From Thalassococcus sp. S3 (GTDB taxonomy: Bacteria; Pseudomonadota; Alphaproteobacteria; Rhodobacterales; Rhodobacteraceae): a stretch of DNA of 64,000 nt. The stretch is taken from NCBI RefSeq assembly GCF_004216475.1, contig NZ_CP022303.1, positions 1,488,001 to 1,552,000 of the forward strand, in the 5' to 3' direction. The number at the start of each line of letters is the position of its first letter. Within the stretch, counting starts at the first letter, position 1. Both the position numbers and the translations under genes were made by a program. This document shows positions 27,112-36,146 of this stretch, piece by piece. The notes under the pieces were generated by a model that was not told where the DNA came from, made no database searches, and worked only from the letters and a program-made list of their open reading frames with translations.

Positions 27112-27146
27112 TTTGAAAGAAAACGAAAGTCAAAAGAAAAGTTTTC
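27112..27146. promoter_or_regulatory. A-rich repeat region between glpV and glpR (candidate GlpR operator)
   Basis: The 159-bp divergent spacer 27056-27214 contains closely spaced A-rich direct repeats of the form GAAAGAAAACGAAAG and AAAAGAAAAG, reading as TTTC/TTTTC runs on the other strand. Repeats of this CGAAA/GAAAG type are typical of DeoR-family operators. The location between the binding-protein and repressor genes fits autoregulation and control of the transporter operon. The exact boundaries cannot be fixed by eye. Confidence 0.45.
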
Positions 27147-27214
27147 TATGGAGAATGGCGGTTCTGTGTCTAAATAGGCAGCAAAGCGAAACTTCGGATC
27201 AAAGGCGCCCTTGC

Positions 27215-27991
27215 GTGAATATCGAAAGCCGGCACGAGGAAATACTGGGTCTCCTGCGCATGCAGGAGCGGGTACTGGTCGAGGATCTGGCGACCCGATT
27301 CGACGTGAGCACGCAAACGATTCGCAGCGATCTGCGCGATCTGGCCGAAGCTGGGCTCGTGGCCCGCACTCGGGGCGGGGCCCGCCGTTTGAACCAGGCG
27401 GCGAATCGCGACTACACCGACCGGCGCAAACAGAATGCCGCTGAGAAAGAGGCGATTGGCGCGCTGGCTGCCTCGCTGATCCCGCACAATTGTTCCGTGA
27501 CGCTGAACATCGGGACAACGACCGAGCAGGTGGCCCGCGCGTTAAGCGAGCACAAGGACCTCGTCGTGTTGTCGAACAACATCAACATCATCAACGCCCT
27601 GATGGGCGCGCCCTCAAAGGAACTGATCCTCGTGGGCGGCGCGGTGCGGCAGACCGATGGTGCCATCGTGGGTGAAGATGCGGTCGAGTTTATCTCCCGT
27701 TACAAGGTGGATTACGCGGTGATCGGCACCTCTGCTCTGGATGCCGATGGAGCCGTGTTGGACTACGACGCTCGGGAAGTGTCGGTTGCCCGGGCGATCC
27801 TGCGCAATTCCCGTACCCGGATCCTTGTCACCGACGCCTCGAAATTCGACCGCACCGCGCCTGTCCGCATTTGCGGTTTGCCGGATCTCGACTATGTGGT
27901 GACCGACCGTCAGCCGCCGTTCGAGTTTCTTAAGGCCGCGCGGGCTGCGGGTACGGAAATTCTCACGTTGGACGGGGGTGACGATGTCTGA
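27215..27991 (+). CDS. glpR: DeoR-family glycerol 3-phosphate regulon repressor
   Basis: A 258-residue DeoR-type repressor. The GTG at 27215 (VNIESRHEEILGLL) was chosen because the HTH should begin near the N terminus and the family length is about 255; the upstream open frame to 27080 is the operator region. The HTH reads VLVEDLATRFDVSTQTIRSDLRDLAEAG, and the effector domain has NIGTTTEQVARAL, LVGGAVRQTDGAIVG and VTDASKFDR, the phosphosugar-binding pattern. It should release DNA on binding glycerol 3-phosphate. It overlaps glpD by 8 bp. Confidence 0.92.
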   Translation: MNIESRHEEILGLLRMQERVLVEDLATRFDVSTQTIRSDLRDLAEAGLVARTRGGARRLNQAANRDYTDRRKQNAAEKEAIGALAASLIPHNCSVTLNIGTTTEQVARALSEHKDLVVLSNNINIINALMGAPSKELILVGGAVRQTDGAIVGEDAVEFISRYKVDYAVIGTSALDADGAVLDYDAREVSVARAILRNSRTRILVTDASKFDRTAPVRICGLPDLDYVVTDRQPPFEFLKAARAAGTEILTLDGGDDV

Positions 27992-29573
27992 CCGGACATA
28001 TGACCTCTTCATCATTGGTGGCGGCATCAACGGATGCGGCATCGCCCGCGACGCGGCGGGCCGGGGGCTAAGCGTGTGCCTGGCCGAGATGAATGATCTT
28101 GCCTCAGCCACCTCGTCAGCCTCCACCAAGCTCTTTCACGGCGGCTTGCGCTATCTGGAGTATTTCGAGTTTCGGCTGGTGCGTGAGGCCCTGATCGAGC
28201 GTGAAATCCTGCTCCGCGCGATGCCGCATATCTCCTGGCCCATGCGCTTTGTGCTGCCCTATCACCGGGACATGCGCTTTGACAGCGACACGCCGACGTC
28301 GCGGCTTCTGTCCTGGATCATGCCCTGGATGAAAGGACGCCGCCCGGCCTGGCTGATCCGGTTGGGTCTCTTTCTTTATGACAATATGGGTGGCCGAAAG
28401 ATCCTTCCAGCAACCCGTAACGTCGATCTAACCCGCGATCCGGCGGGGGAACCGCTGCAACCGCAGTTCAAACGCGCCTACGAGTACTCCGATTGCTGGA
28501 TCGAGGATTCTCGGCTTGTGGTTCTGAATGCGCGAGATGCGCGCGACCGCGGCGCAGATATCAGGACGCGCACCAAGGTGATCGCGGCTTCTCGCGCCGA
28601 TGACGTCTGGGAGGTCGAGGTGGAGGATCAGGAAACAGGTGCGCGCGAGACGGTGACCGCGAAGATGCTGATCAATGCCGGCGGTCCTTGGGTCGGCGAC
28701 ATCATCCGCAACACGGTCCGCTCAAACTCGCAGGAGGGGGTGCGGCTGGTGCGCGGATCGCACATTGTGGTGCGCAAGCTCTTTGATCACGACCGCTGCT
28801 ATTTTTTCCAAGGCACCGATGGGCGGATCATCTTTGCCATTCCCTACGAGACGGACTTTACCTTGATCGGCACCACCGATGCCGAACATTCCGAACCCTC
28901 GGTGGCGCCGGAATGCACACCGGAAGAGAAGGACTATCTTCTTGATTTCGCATCGCGGTATTTCAAGACGCCTGTGACCAACAAGGATGTGGTGTGGACC
29001 TATTCCGGTGTTCGCCCGCTTTATGACGACGGCGCGAAATCGGCCACGGCGGCCACGCGAGACTACGTCCTGACCGTGGATGCCACCGGCGGCGCGCCGC
29101 TTCTCAATGTGTTCGGCGGCAAGATCACGACCTATCGCAAGCTGGCCGAAGCGGCCCTTGCCAAGATCCTGCCCTTCTTTCCGGGCACTTCGGGCAACTG
29201 GACCGCTGGTGTCGCCTTACCGGGCGGCGACTTTCCGGTGAACCAGGCTGGGCAGCAGGCAAAGGATCTGTGCCGCGACTATCCCTTCCTGTCGGACGTG
29301 TGGGCGCGCCGGCTTGTCCGGGCGTATGGGACGGATGCCCGGACGCTTCTCGGTCCGGCACAGGCAGCAGAGGATCTGGGCCGTGACTTTGGCGCAGGCG
29401 TGACCTCCCGGGAACTGGACTGGGCGATACAACATGAATGGGTGCGCTCTGCCGAGGACTTTCTGTGGCGCCGCACAAAGCTTGGCCTGCGCCTGACGCC
29501 CGAGCAGAAGGCGGACGTCGCCAACTACATTGCTGCGCGATTGGTGCCTGCCGCCACCCGTGTGGCGGAATAG
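27984..29573 (+). CDS. glpD: aerobic glycerol-3-phosphate dehydrogenase
   Basis: A 529-residue FAD enzyme oxidising glycerol 3-phosphate to dihydroxyacetone phosphate and reducing quinone at the inner membrane. ATG 27984 (MSDRTYDLFIIGGGINGCG) is used, with GGGGG upstream; GTG 27978 is an alternative. The FAD fold GGGINGCGIARDAAGRG, the segment STKLFHGGLRYLEYFEFRLV and the C-terminal TYSGVRPLYDD with GGKITTYRKLAE are diagnostic. It overlaps glpR by 8 bp, and its stop directly abuts that of the convergent CoA-ligase gene. Confidence 0.96.
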   Translation: MSDRTYDLFIIGGGINGCGIARDAAGRGLSVCLAEMNDLASATSSASTKLFHGGLRYLEYFEFRLVREALIEREILLRAMPHISWPMRFVLPYHRDMRFDSDTPTSRLLSWIMPWMKGRRPAWLIRLGLFLYDNMGGRKILPATRNVDLTRDPAGEPLQPQFKRAYEYSDCWIEDSRLVVLNARDARDRGADIRTRTKVIAASRADDVWEVEVEDQETGARETVTAKMLINAGGPWVGDIIRNTVRSNSQEGVRLVRGSHIVVRKLFDHDRCYFFQGTDGRIIFAIPYETDFTLIGTTDAEHSEPSVAPECTPEEKDYLLDFASRYFKTPVTNKDVVWTYSGVRPLYDDGAKSATAATRDYVLTVDATGGAPLLNVFGGKITTYRKLAEAALAKILPFFPGTSGNWTAGVALPGGDFPVNQAGQQAKDLCRDYPFLSDVWARRLVRAYGTDARTLLGPAQAAEDLGRDFGAGVTSRELDWAIQHEWVRSAEDFLWRRTKLGLRLTPEQKADVANYIAARLVPAATRVAE

Positions 29574-31103
29574 TCATCCGATATCGCGCATGGCCTGTCG
29601 GTCGATCTTGCCGGTTCCGGTCTTGGGCAACTGGTCGAGATAGACGATCTCACGCGGGTATTTGTGCGGCAGCAGCTGTGTCTTGGCATGGGCCTGCAGC
29701 TCTGACGTGAGAGCGGCATCCCCCGCCACACCGTCGCGCAGTGCGATCCAGGCCCGTAACGTCAGGCGCTGGTCGGGCAGTTCGATGGCCTGAACGCAGC
29801 TTTCGAACACTTTGGGGTGTTCGTTCAGCGCCAGTTCGATCTCCATCGGATAAACCCATTGCCCGGAGACTTTCACCAGATCGTCAGCCCGTCCCTTGAA
29901 GAAATAGAACCCCTCGTCGTCGCGGACAAAACGGTCGCCTGTGTGGATCCACCCATCCCGCATGGTCTCTGCTGTCTTCTCGGGCCTGTTCCAATAGTAT
30001 TGGGCGGCTGACAAGCCGCGCACCTGCATGATCCCTTCTTCGCCCGTTTCCGCTTCGCGATCCTCCGGCGTGCGCAGCCGTATCGCATAGCCAGGCACGA
30101 CCTGTCCGGCAGAGCCCGATTTCTGCATGTCCGCCTGATTGGAGAGATAGATGTGCAGAACTTCGGTGGACCCCAGGCCCTCGACAATCCGGTGCCCGAA
30201 ACGATCACTCCAGGCTTCGGCAATTTCGGTCGAGAGGATTTCAGCCGCCGATATACACAACCGGACTGAAGACAGATCGGCCGCGTCAGCAGCGGGGTCA
30301 TGGGCGAGGGCGGTGTAAAGCGTGGGAAGGCCGAAAAAGACCGTTGGTCTGTGCCGGGCAATCTGTTCAAAGATACGCTCCGCCGTGGGCCGCCCCGACA
30401 AAAGGACCGAAGCCGCGCCTACGGCAAACGGGAAGGTGATTGAGTTCCCAAAGCCGTAGGCGAAAAAAATCTTTGGCACGGAAAAGCAGATATCATCGGC
30501 TTTCAGGTCCAGAACGCTGCGCGCATAGCTTTCGGCCGTGTAAGCGGCGTCTTCATGTTTGTGCACGATGCCTTTCGGACGCCCGGTCGACCCGCTGGAA
30601 TACATCCAGAACGCCATGTCCCCGCGCCGTGTCGGGTGTTCGGCAAGATCCGGGGCAATATCCGCCCAGGGGCGTTCGGCGACGTTCAGGATCGCGACCC
30701 CGGCAGAGGCGAAAAGCGGCATGAACGGGTCGGAGGTGATGACGGCCTTTGCATCGCCATCCTCGATAAAGAAAGCGATCAATTCGGGTGGCGAGAGCGT
30801 GTTGATCAGCATCGGCACCAGTCCGGCGCGCAGTGCGCCCATGATGGCCGCCGGGTATGCCGGCTCATCGTCAAGAAACATCACGATGCGGTCGCCGGGC
30901 GAGGCAAGCTGCCGCAGATAGTTGCCGATCCGGCCCGCCTCTTCGGCCAGTGTCCGATAGGTCCATGTCCCGCTGTCGTGGAAAATCGCCGGCTTCTCCG
31001 CGCGCGTTTCCAGGTTGTCCCAAAGCAGGCGCGCGGCGTTGTAGTTTTCGGGCAGGTCGAACCCGATGGCAGCGGCCAGTGATGAAATGTCAGGATCGGT
31101 CAC
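29574..31103 (-). CDS. benzoate/aryl-CoA ligase family protein
   Basis: A 509-residue ANL-superfamily enzyme. The GTG at 31103 overlaps the monooxygenase stop by 4 bp (GTGA) and gives the right length; the extra N-terminal frame lies in that gene. The ATP loop YSSGSTGRPKG is at 168-178, followed by EGLGSTEVLHIYLSN and TGDRFVRDDEGFYFFKGRADDLVKVSGQWVYP (two parts), and the catalytic lysine region PKTGTGKIDRQ at the end. The ST-EVLHIYLSN stretch is characteristic of the benzoate/4-hydroxybenzoate/2-aminobenzoate-CoA ligase branch. With the linked monooxygenase it suggests CoA-dependent aromatic breakdown. Confidence 0.87.
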   Translation of the reverse strand: MTDPDISSLAAAIGFDLPENYNAARLLWDNLETRAEKPAIFHDSGTWTYRTLAEEAGRIGNYLRQLASPGDRIVMFLDDEPAYPAAIMGALRAGLVPMLINTLSPPELIAFFIEDGDAKAVITSDPFMPLFASAGVAILNVAERPWADIAPDLAEHPTRRGDMAFWMYSSGSTGRPKGIVHKHEDAAYTAESYARSVLDLKADDICFSVPKIFFAYGFGNSITFPFAVGAASVLLSGRPTAERIFEQIARHRPTVFFGLPTLYTALAHDPAADAADLSSVRLCISAAEILSTEIAEAWSDRFGHRIVEGLGSTEVLHIYLSNQADMQKSGSAGQVVPGYAIRLRTPEDREAETGEEGIMQVRGLSAAQYYWNRPEKTAETMRDGWIHTGDRFVRDDEGFYFFKGRADDLVKVSGQWVYPMEIELALNEHPKVFESCVQAIELPDQRLTLRAWIALRDGVAGDAALTSELQAHAKTQLLPHKYPREIVYLDQLPKTGTGKIDRQAMRDIG

Positions 31104-32236
31104 GCCGCATCCTCCAGGCTCAGCCCTGACGCTTCGAGCTGGCTTGCAAAGTGTGGTGCGAGAGCGCGCAACCGGGATGCGTCCAACCGCCCGGCCCGCC
31201 GGATGTAGGAGAGGGAGAAGGGCAGGGGATCGGCCGTCATATGCGCGCCAAAAGCCTCGTACCAATCGGCGGACCGGCTGGCCGCCGCCACGATCTTTTC
31301 AAGCACGGGCTGGCGTGTCGATTGATAGAGCGGCAAGGCAGTTGCGACATTCCAATCGCTGGCTCGCAAGGCATGTACAAGGCTGATGACATCTTCCAGC
31401 GCCAGCCTTGTTCCTGATCCGATCGAGAAATGGGCCGTATGCAGCGCATCGCCGACCAGGGTCCGGTTGCCATCGAACCAGCGTCCGCATGACAGGTTCG
31501 GAAAACGCCGCCAGGTCGAGTTGTTGGGGACCAGCCCGGCCCCTTCAAGCGTCTGGTCAAAAAGCCTTTCGCAGGCTTGGCGATAGTCCGGTTCGGCCAG
31601 GTTGGCAAAACCCGTTCGGTCGAACGTCTCTGCCCCCATTTCGATGATGAAGGTCGACTTACCCGGGGCATAGGCATAGTGATGCGCGTTCATCGGACCG
31701 TATTGGGTGTCGATGAATGTTTGCGTCAGTGCATCAAAGGCGCGGTCGGTGCCGTACCAGATGAACCGGTTTTGCAGCGCGCTGATCTGCTCATCGAACC
31801 GACCGCTGGCTCGCACTGTCGAGTTCAGGCCATCGGCGCCGATCAGCAGATCGGCCTCCAGCGCCGAGATATCGGTGATGCGCGTTTCATAGGAGGGGAG
31901 GATCCCAAGCTCTGCGGCCCGCTGCTGGAGCAGCCGCAAAAGCTCCAGCCGGCCAATTCCCGAAAAGCCGATACCGTCAATCACCATACGCTCGCCCCGA
32001 TGGACGATGTGGATGTCGGACCACCGGGTCATGCTGGGTTCGATCAGATCGGCGGTTTCCGGATCGTCGTCTCTCAGAAAGGCCAGCGCCTGATCGGAGA
32101 AGACAACGCCGAAACCAAATGCCGCATCTGCCGCGTTTTGCTCAAAGAGCCGGATCCTGGCATCTGGGTTCAGTCGTCTGATGAGGATGGCGGCATAAAG
32201 GCCCGCGGGGCCCGCGCCCAGAATAGTGATCCGCAT
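31100..32236 (-). CDS. FAD-dependent monooxygenase similar to salicyloyl-/anthraniloyl-CoA hydroxylases
   Basis: A 378-residue flavin monooxygenase. The N terminus MRITILGAGPAGLYAAILIRR holds the GxGxxG; LIGADGLNSTVR is the DG motif and LVGDALHTAHFSIGSGTRLALED the GD motif with the CoA-type HFSIGSGT variant. The AFGFGVVFSDQAL segment and that GD variant are typical of the monooxygenase part of anthraniloyl-CoA monooxygenase and of salicyloyl-CoA 5-hydroxylase. The second reductase half of the anthraniloyl enzyme is absent, so the salicyloyl-CoA type fits better. It overlaps the CoA-ligase gene by 4 bp; an IclR gene diverges. Confidence 0.85.
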   Translation of the reverse strand: MRITILGAGPAGLYAAILIRRLNPDARIRLFEQNAADAAFGFGVVFSDQALAFLRDDDPETADLIEPSMTRWSDIHIVHRGERMVIDGIGFSGIGRLELLRLLQQRAAELGILPSYETRITDISALEADLLIGADGLNSTVRASGRFDEQISALQNRFIWYGTDRAFDALTQTFIDTQYGPMNAHHYAYAPGKSTFIIEMGAETFDRTGFANLAEPDYRQACERLFDQTLEGAGLVPNNSTWRRFPNLSCGRWFDGNRTLVGDALHTAHFSIGSGTRLALEDVISLVHALRASDWNVATALPLYQSTRQPVLEKIVAAASRSADWYEAFGAHMTADPLPFSLSYIRRAGRLDASRLRALAPHFASQLEASGLSLEDAA

Positions 32237-32271
32237 TGCTCCTCCCTAGCTCTGCGCTGACAATATCTTGC

Positions 32272-32286
32272 GATACGTAACGTATC
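32272..32286. promoter_or_regulatory. 15-bp palindrome, candidate IclR-family operator
   Basis: GATACGTAACGTATC has perfect 7-bp arms around one central base. It lies in the 97-bp spacer between the divergent monooxygenase and IclR genes, next to AT-rich sequence suited to promoter -10 elements. IclR proteins bind palindromes of about this size, often near their own gene. Confidence 0.62.
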
Positions 32287-32333
32287 ACGTTATTCATAAT
32301 CATAAGTATGCCTACCATATGTCAAGGCCAAGC

Positions 32334-33041
32334 ATGAACGATCTGTCTGAACCACGCGGGCGCGGTGTCCAGTCGGTGGCTGCGTCCGCTGCCATTCTGG
32401 AAGCCCTTGCCAACGCGGGCGGTCCCACGACGTTGAAGGAAATCGCCGCGTCCGCGGATATGGCGCCCGCCAAGGTGCATCGCTATCTGGTCAGCCTTTG
32501 CGAAACAGGTCTGGTCACGCAGCGCCCCAGCGGGCTTTATGACCTCGGCCCAGCCGCAGCGCGGATCGGTATCTCTGCCGTCTCGCGGGTCGAGCCGGTA
32601 AACCGCGCCGCCGATATGCTGCCCGAGCTTGTCGACCTGACCGGAGCAACAGCGATGCTGTCGGTCTTTGGCCATGCGGGTCCGACCGTCGTCAGATGGG
32701 AACGGGCGCGTCCTCAGTTGATCACGGCGCTGGGTGTCGGCTCCGTCCTGCCGCTTGAGCGTTCGGCGACGGGCCAGGTCTTTCTGGGCTGGCTGCCTAA
32801 GCGCTTGGTGCATGATGTTTCAGATCTTCCCAGCAAACGCGCCGAAATCCGGTCCCGGTGGCTGTGCACGGCGGCAGAGACCTACATTCCGGGCCTCTAT
32901 GCCCTGGCTGTTCCGGTGCTGGATCTGCAGGGGGATTGCGTGGCCGCAGTTACCTTGATTTCAACCGATGCCGAACTCATCGGTGCCAATTCTCCGGCGC
33001 GCCAGGCACTGAATGCGGCCTTTGACCCTCATCCCGCTTGA
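32334..33041 (+). CDS. IclR family transcriptional regulator
   Basis: A 235-residue regulator. Three in-frame ATGs exist; the one at 32334 (MNDLSEPRGRG) has AAGG about 8 bases upstream, while 32319 and 32268 lie in the operator region. The N-terminal winged helix reads SVAASAAILEALANAGGPTTLKEIAASADMAPAKVHRYLVSL in two parts, followed by the IclR effector domain with PLERSATGQVFLGWLP and IPGLYALAVPVLDLQGDCVAAVTL. It diverges from the CoA-ligase/monooxygenase pair and is probably its regulator, sensing an aromatic acid or its CoA ester. Confidence 0.9.
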   Translation: MNDLSEPRGRGVQSVAASAAILEALANAGGPTTLKEIAASADMAPAKVHRYLVSLCETGLVTQRPSGLYDLGPAAARIGISAVSRVEPVNRAADMLPELVDLTGATAMLSVFGHAGPTVVRWERARPQLITALGVGSVLPLERSATGQVFLGWLPKRLVHDVSDLPSKRAEIRSRWLCTAAETYIPGLYALAVPVLDLQGDCVAAVTLISTDAELIGANSPARQALNAAFDPHPA

Positions 33042-33077
33042 CGGCCATCGCGTGCTTGAATACATCAGGGCTCCGGC

Positions 33078-33151
33078 GCGGGTATGGTGAAATGGTATCA
33101 TAAGAGCCTTCCAAGCTTAAGGTGCGGGTTCGATTCCCGCTACCCGCTCCA
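33078..33151 (+). tRNA. tRNA-Gly (anticodon TCC)
   Basis: A 74-nt cloverleaf with acceptor stem GCGGGTA/TACCCGC, D-loop AATGGTA, anticodon loop CTTCCAA (anticodon 33110-33112), T arm GCGGG-TTCGATT-CCCGC, discriminator T and encoded CCA. The sequence closely follows bacterial tRNA-Gly(UCC), which reads GGA and GGG codons. The outermost anticodon-stem pair is A-A. Confidence 0.95.
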
Positions 33152-33264
33152 GACCCTTTCCTTTTTGCGTCAACAGGTCGCTTGACCCTCCGGGCTCTGG
33201 CGGTCAATTAACGTATCCAATGCTGCTTTTCGCGGCAGTTCCGTGACATGCACAAAGGACCCTG

Positions 33265-35076
33265 ATGGCCCGCCAGTCGACACCGCCGCCAGCCGCCCCC
33301 AACGCGACCGAAGAGCGTGAGAAGTCAAAGGACTTCGGCGCGCTCAAGGCCCTCTGGCCCTTCATGCTGCCCTATCGGGGCTTGATCGCTGCGGCAATCG
33401 CGGCATTGGTTCTGACGGCGATGGTGTCGCTGACCCTGCCTTTGGCGGTGCGGCGTGTGGTCGACAATTTCGAAATCGAAGACGGTTCGATCCTCGATTG
33501 GTACTTCATGGCGGCATTGGGTATCGCCGGGCTGCTCGCCCTGGGCACGGGGCTGCGCTATGCGCTGGTGACCCGTCTGGGCGAACGTGTGGTGGCCGAC
33601 ATACGCATGGCAGTCTTCGACCGTGTCATCGGGATGAGCCCGGCCTTTTACGAACGGATCATGACCGGCGAGGTGCTCAGCCGGATCACGACCGACACGA
33701 CGCTGATCCTTTCGGTTCTTGGCTCGTCCGCCTCTATCGCGCTGCGCAACATCCTGATCTTCGTGGGTGGGCTCGCCCTGATGCTGATCACGTCACCCAA
33801 GCTGACCGGCCTGGTCCTGCTTCTGGTTCCGGCGGTGGTTGTCCCGATCCTGACACTGGGCCGGCGCTTGCGCCGGATCAGCCGCGAAAACCAGGATTGG
33901 ATCGCCGCATCCTCCGGCAACGCCTCCGAAGCGTTGAGCTCGGTTCAGACGGTGCAGGCGTTCACGCATGAGGCGCCCAGCAGCGCGGCCTTCGCCGACG
34001 TGACCGAGCAGAGTTTCACCTCCGCTCGCCTGCGCATCTGGACCCGGGCGCTGATGACCGTGATTGTCATCTTTCTGGTCTTTGCCGGTATTGTCGGCGT
34101 GCTTTGGATCGGCGCGCGCGATGTACGGGCCGAGCTTATGACGACAGGCACGCTCATTCAGTTCGTGATTTATTCGGTCATGGTGGCGGGGGGCGTCGCC
34201 GCCCTGTCTGAGATCTGGGGTGAGTTACAGCGTGCCGCAGGTGCCACCGAACGGCTGGTGGAGCTTCTCAACAGCACCGACAGTGTCAGCGATCCGGTGA
34301 ACCCAGCCGCTTTGCCCGCCCGTGTGACCGGTCAGATCACGTTCGATAACGTGTCTTTCCACTATCCGTCCCGACCAGAAACGCCAGCTTTGCAAGAGGT
34401 CTCGCTTAAGATCGCACCGGGAGAGACGGTGGCCTTTGTCGGCCCGTCCGGTGCAGGCAAGACCACGATCATTCAGATGCTTCTGCGGTTCTATGATCCC
34501 GATCAGGGACGCATTCTGCTCGATGGCGTCGATCTGGCCGCGATGGAGCGGGCGACCTTTCGCAAGGAACTTGCTCTCGTGCCACAGGACCCGGTCATCT
34601 TCGCCGCCTCTGCGCGTGACAACATCCGGTTCGGCCGGCCCGATGCCACCGCTGCCGAGGTCGAGGCTGCGGCCCGTGCGGCGGCGGCGCATGACTTCAT
34701 CGCGGCCCTGCCGGACGGGTATGACAGCTATGTCGGCGAGCGTGGTGTGATGCTCTCTGGCGGGCAAAAGCAGCGCATCGCCATCGCCCGGGCGATCCTG
34801 CGCGACGCGCCCGTGCTTTTGCTCGACGAAGCCACCAGCGCGCTGGATGCCGAAAGCGAGCGGGCGGTTCAGCAGGCGGTTGATGAGTTGAGCGCCGGTC
34901 GCACCACGCTGATCGTCGCGCACAGGCTGGCGACGGTGAAAAAGGCCGACCGTATCGTCGTGCTGGATCAGGGACGTATCGTTGCCACGGGCCCCCATGA
35001 CCAACTGGTTGCGGAAGGTGGCCTTTATGCCCGGCTCGCCCGGTTGCAATTCACCGATGGCAGTGCGGCGGCCTGA
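33265..35076 (+). CDS. ABC transporter, fused permease-ATPase (MsbA/multidrug type)
   Basis: A 603-residue half-transporter that works as a dimer. The N-terminal half has six membrane segments from about residue 30 to 320 with an ABC_membrane fold. The ATPase half has Walker A GPSGAGKTT, the signature LSGGQKQRIAIARAIL, Walker B VLLLDEATSALD and the switch VAHRLATV, all canonical. The first 25 residues are Pro/Ala/charged and cytoplasmic. It would export lipids or drugs. It stands alone after tRNA-Gly, with convergent neighbour 5 bp downstream. Confidence 0.92.
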   Translation: MARQSTPPPAAPNATEEREKSKDFGALKALWPFMLPYRGLIAAAIAALVLTAMVSLTLPLAVRRVVDNFEIEDGSILDWYFMAALGIAGLLALGTGLRYALVTRLGERVVADIRMAVFDRVIGMSPAFYERIMTGEVLSRITTDTTLILSVLGSSASIALRNILIFVGGLALMLITSPKLTGLVLLLVPAVVVPILTLGRRLRRISRENQDWIAASSGNASEALSSVQTVQAFTHEAPSSAAFADVTEQSFTSARLRIWTRALMTVIVIFLVFAGIVGVLWIGARDVRAELMTTGTLIQFVIYSVMVAGGVAALSEIWGELQRAAGATERLVELLNSTDSVSDPVNPAALPARVTGQITFDNVSFHYPSRPETPALQEVSLKIAPGETVAFVGPSGAGKTTIIQMLLRFYDPDQGRILLDGVDLAAMERATFRKELALVPQDPVIFAASARDNIRFGRPDATAAEVEAAARAAAAHDFIAALPDGYDSYVGERGVMLSGGQKQRIAIARAILRDAPVLLLDEATSALDAESERAVQQAVDELSAGRTTLIVAHRLATVKKADRIVVLDQGRIVATGPHDQLVAEGGLYARLARLQFTDGSAAA

Positions 35077-35081
35077 CAGGC

Positions 35082-36146
35082 TCAGTCTTTGCCTGCACCG
35101 CTCTCGATCAGCGCCGTCATCATTTCGCGAGCCAGGGCATCCATGCGCGTGGCCTGATAGACGTTGGTGGTTAGCGCAAGGGTCAGGTCATGAACAGGCG
35201 ACAGGATCAGCAGCGCGTACCACATCGTGTTCGATCCGTTGTGCCAGACCGTAGGTCCGATCGTTTCATTGCCGGATTGGATGACCCACCCCAGCCCGTA
35301 GCTTTCCAGGATCTCGGCCTGCATGATCCGGGCGCTTTCCGGGCTGATAAAGCCTTCGATCTCTTGGCCACTCGCAGCCCTCAGATGCATCTGACCCCAA
35401 CTTAGCAGATCGGGCAGTGCTGAATGCAGGGTGCCCGCCGGACCCAGCCAGGGCGGATTGTCGGTCACGCCGTCTCCCATCGGGTCGACGGCGCGTTTGA
35501 AGCCGAGAATGGAGCTGTGGCCCCAGGGATCTCCTGCGCCTGTCGGCGCCCCGAAGCCAAGCGAAGTCAAGCCGAGCGGTTCGGCTATCTCGCTCTTTAC
35601 CAAGGCGCTCCAGGCCTGGCCCGTGACCTCCTCTGTCGCAAGTCCGGCAAGCATGTAGCCGAGGTTGGAATAGGTGAATGTACCCGGCTTGCCCCGCATC
35701 GGTTGGGTCCAGAAACTGGCCAGCACCTCCCGGCGATCCCGTGTCAGATCCCCGCTGCTTTTTGCCAGCAACTGGCGTCTGCTTGGGTTGGCCTGAATCC
35801 CGGCGCTGTGGCTCAACAAGTGGCGCAAGGTGCAGTCCCGCCAATCCGCGTGCATCTGGCCGGCGTCTTGTGTCAGCACCTCCTCAATGGGCGTATCGAG
35901 GTCGAGAAGACCGCGCTCCACCAGCTTCATGACCAATGTCGCGGTGACCGATTTCGTGATCGACCCGATATGCCAGTGCGCATCCGTCGCCACGCGCGCA
36001 TCGCCGCCCTTGCGTCTTGGCCCTTTCGCCAGCACGGTCATGTGTCCCGATGCATCGGCAAACGCACAACCCAAAGCAAAATGCGGATGTGCTTCAGCCG
36101 CCTGATGAAACAAGGTCTCAACAGCCTGAGGTGATGGCGCGGTCAT
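35082..36146 (-). CDS. serine hydrolase, beta-lactamase class C/esterase family
   Basis: A 354-residue protein. ATG 36146 (MTAPSPQAVE) follows a GGAGA site and is preferred over 36173. The penicillin-binding-protein-like active site is complete in its first two motifs: Ser62-I-T-Lys65 (SITK) and Tyr159-Ser-Asn161 (YSN); the third element may be HNGSN near the C terminus. There is no signal peptide, so it is probably a cytoplasmic esterase, amidase or peptidase rather than a secreted beta-lactamase. It converges with the ABC exporter gene 5 bp away. Confidence 0.85.
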   Translation of the reverse strand: MTAPSPQAVETLFHQAAEAHPHFALGCAFADASGHMTVLAKGPRRKGGDARVATDAHWHIGSITKSVTATLVMKLVERGLLDLDTPIEEVLTQDAGQMHADWRDCTLRHLLSHSAGIQANPSRRQLLAKSSGDLTRDRREVLASFWTQPMRGKPGTFTYSNLGYMLAGLATEEVTGQAWSALVKSEIAEPLGLTSLGFGAPTGAGDPWGHSSILGFKRAVDPMGDGVTDNPPWLGPAGTLHSALPDLLSWGQMHLRAASGQEIEGFISPESARIMQAEILESYGLGWVIQSGNETIGPTVWHNGSNTMWYALLILSPVHDLTLALTTNVYQATRMDALAREMMTALIESGAGKD

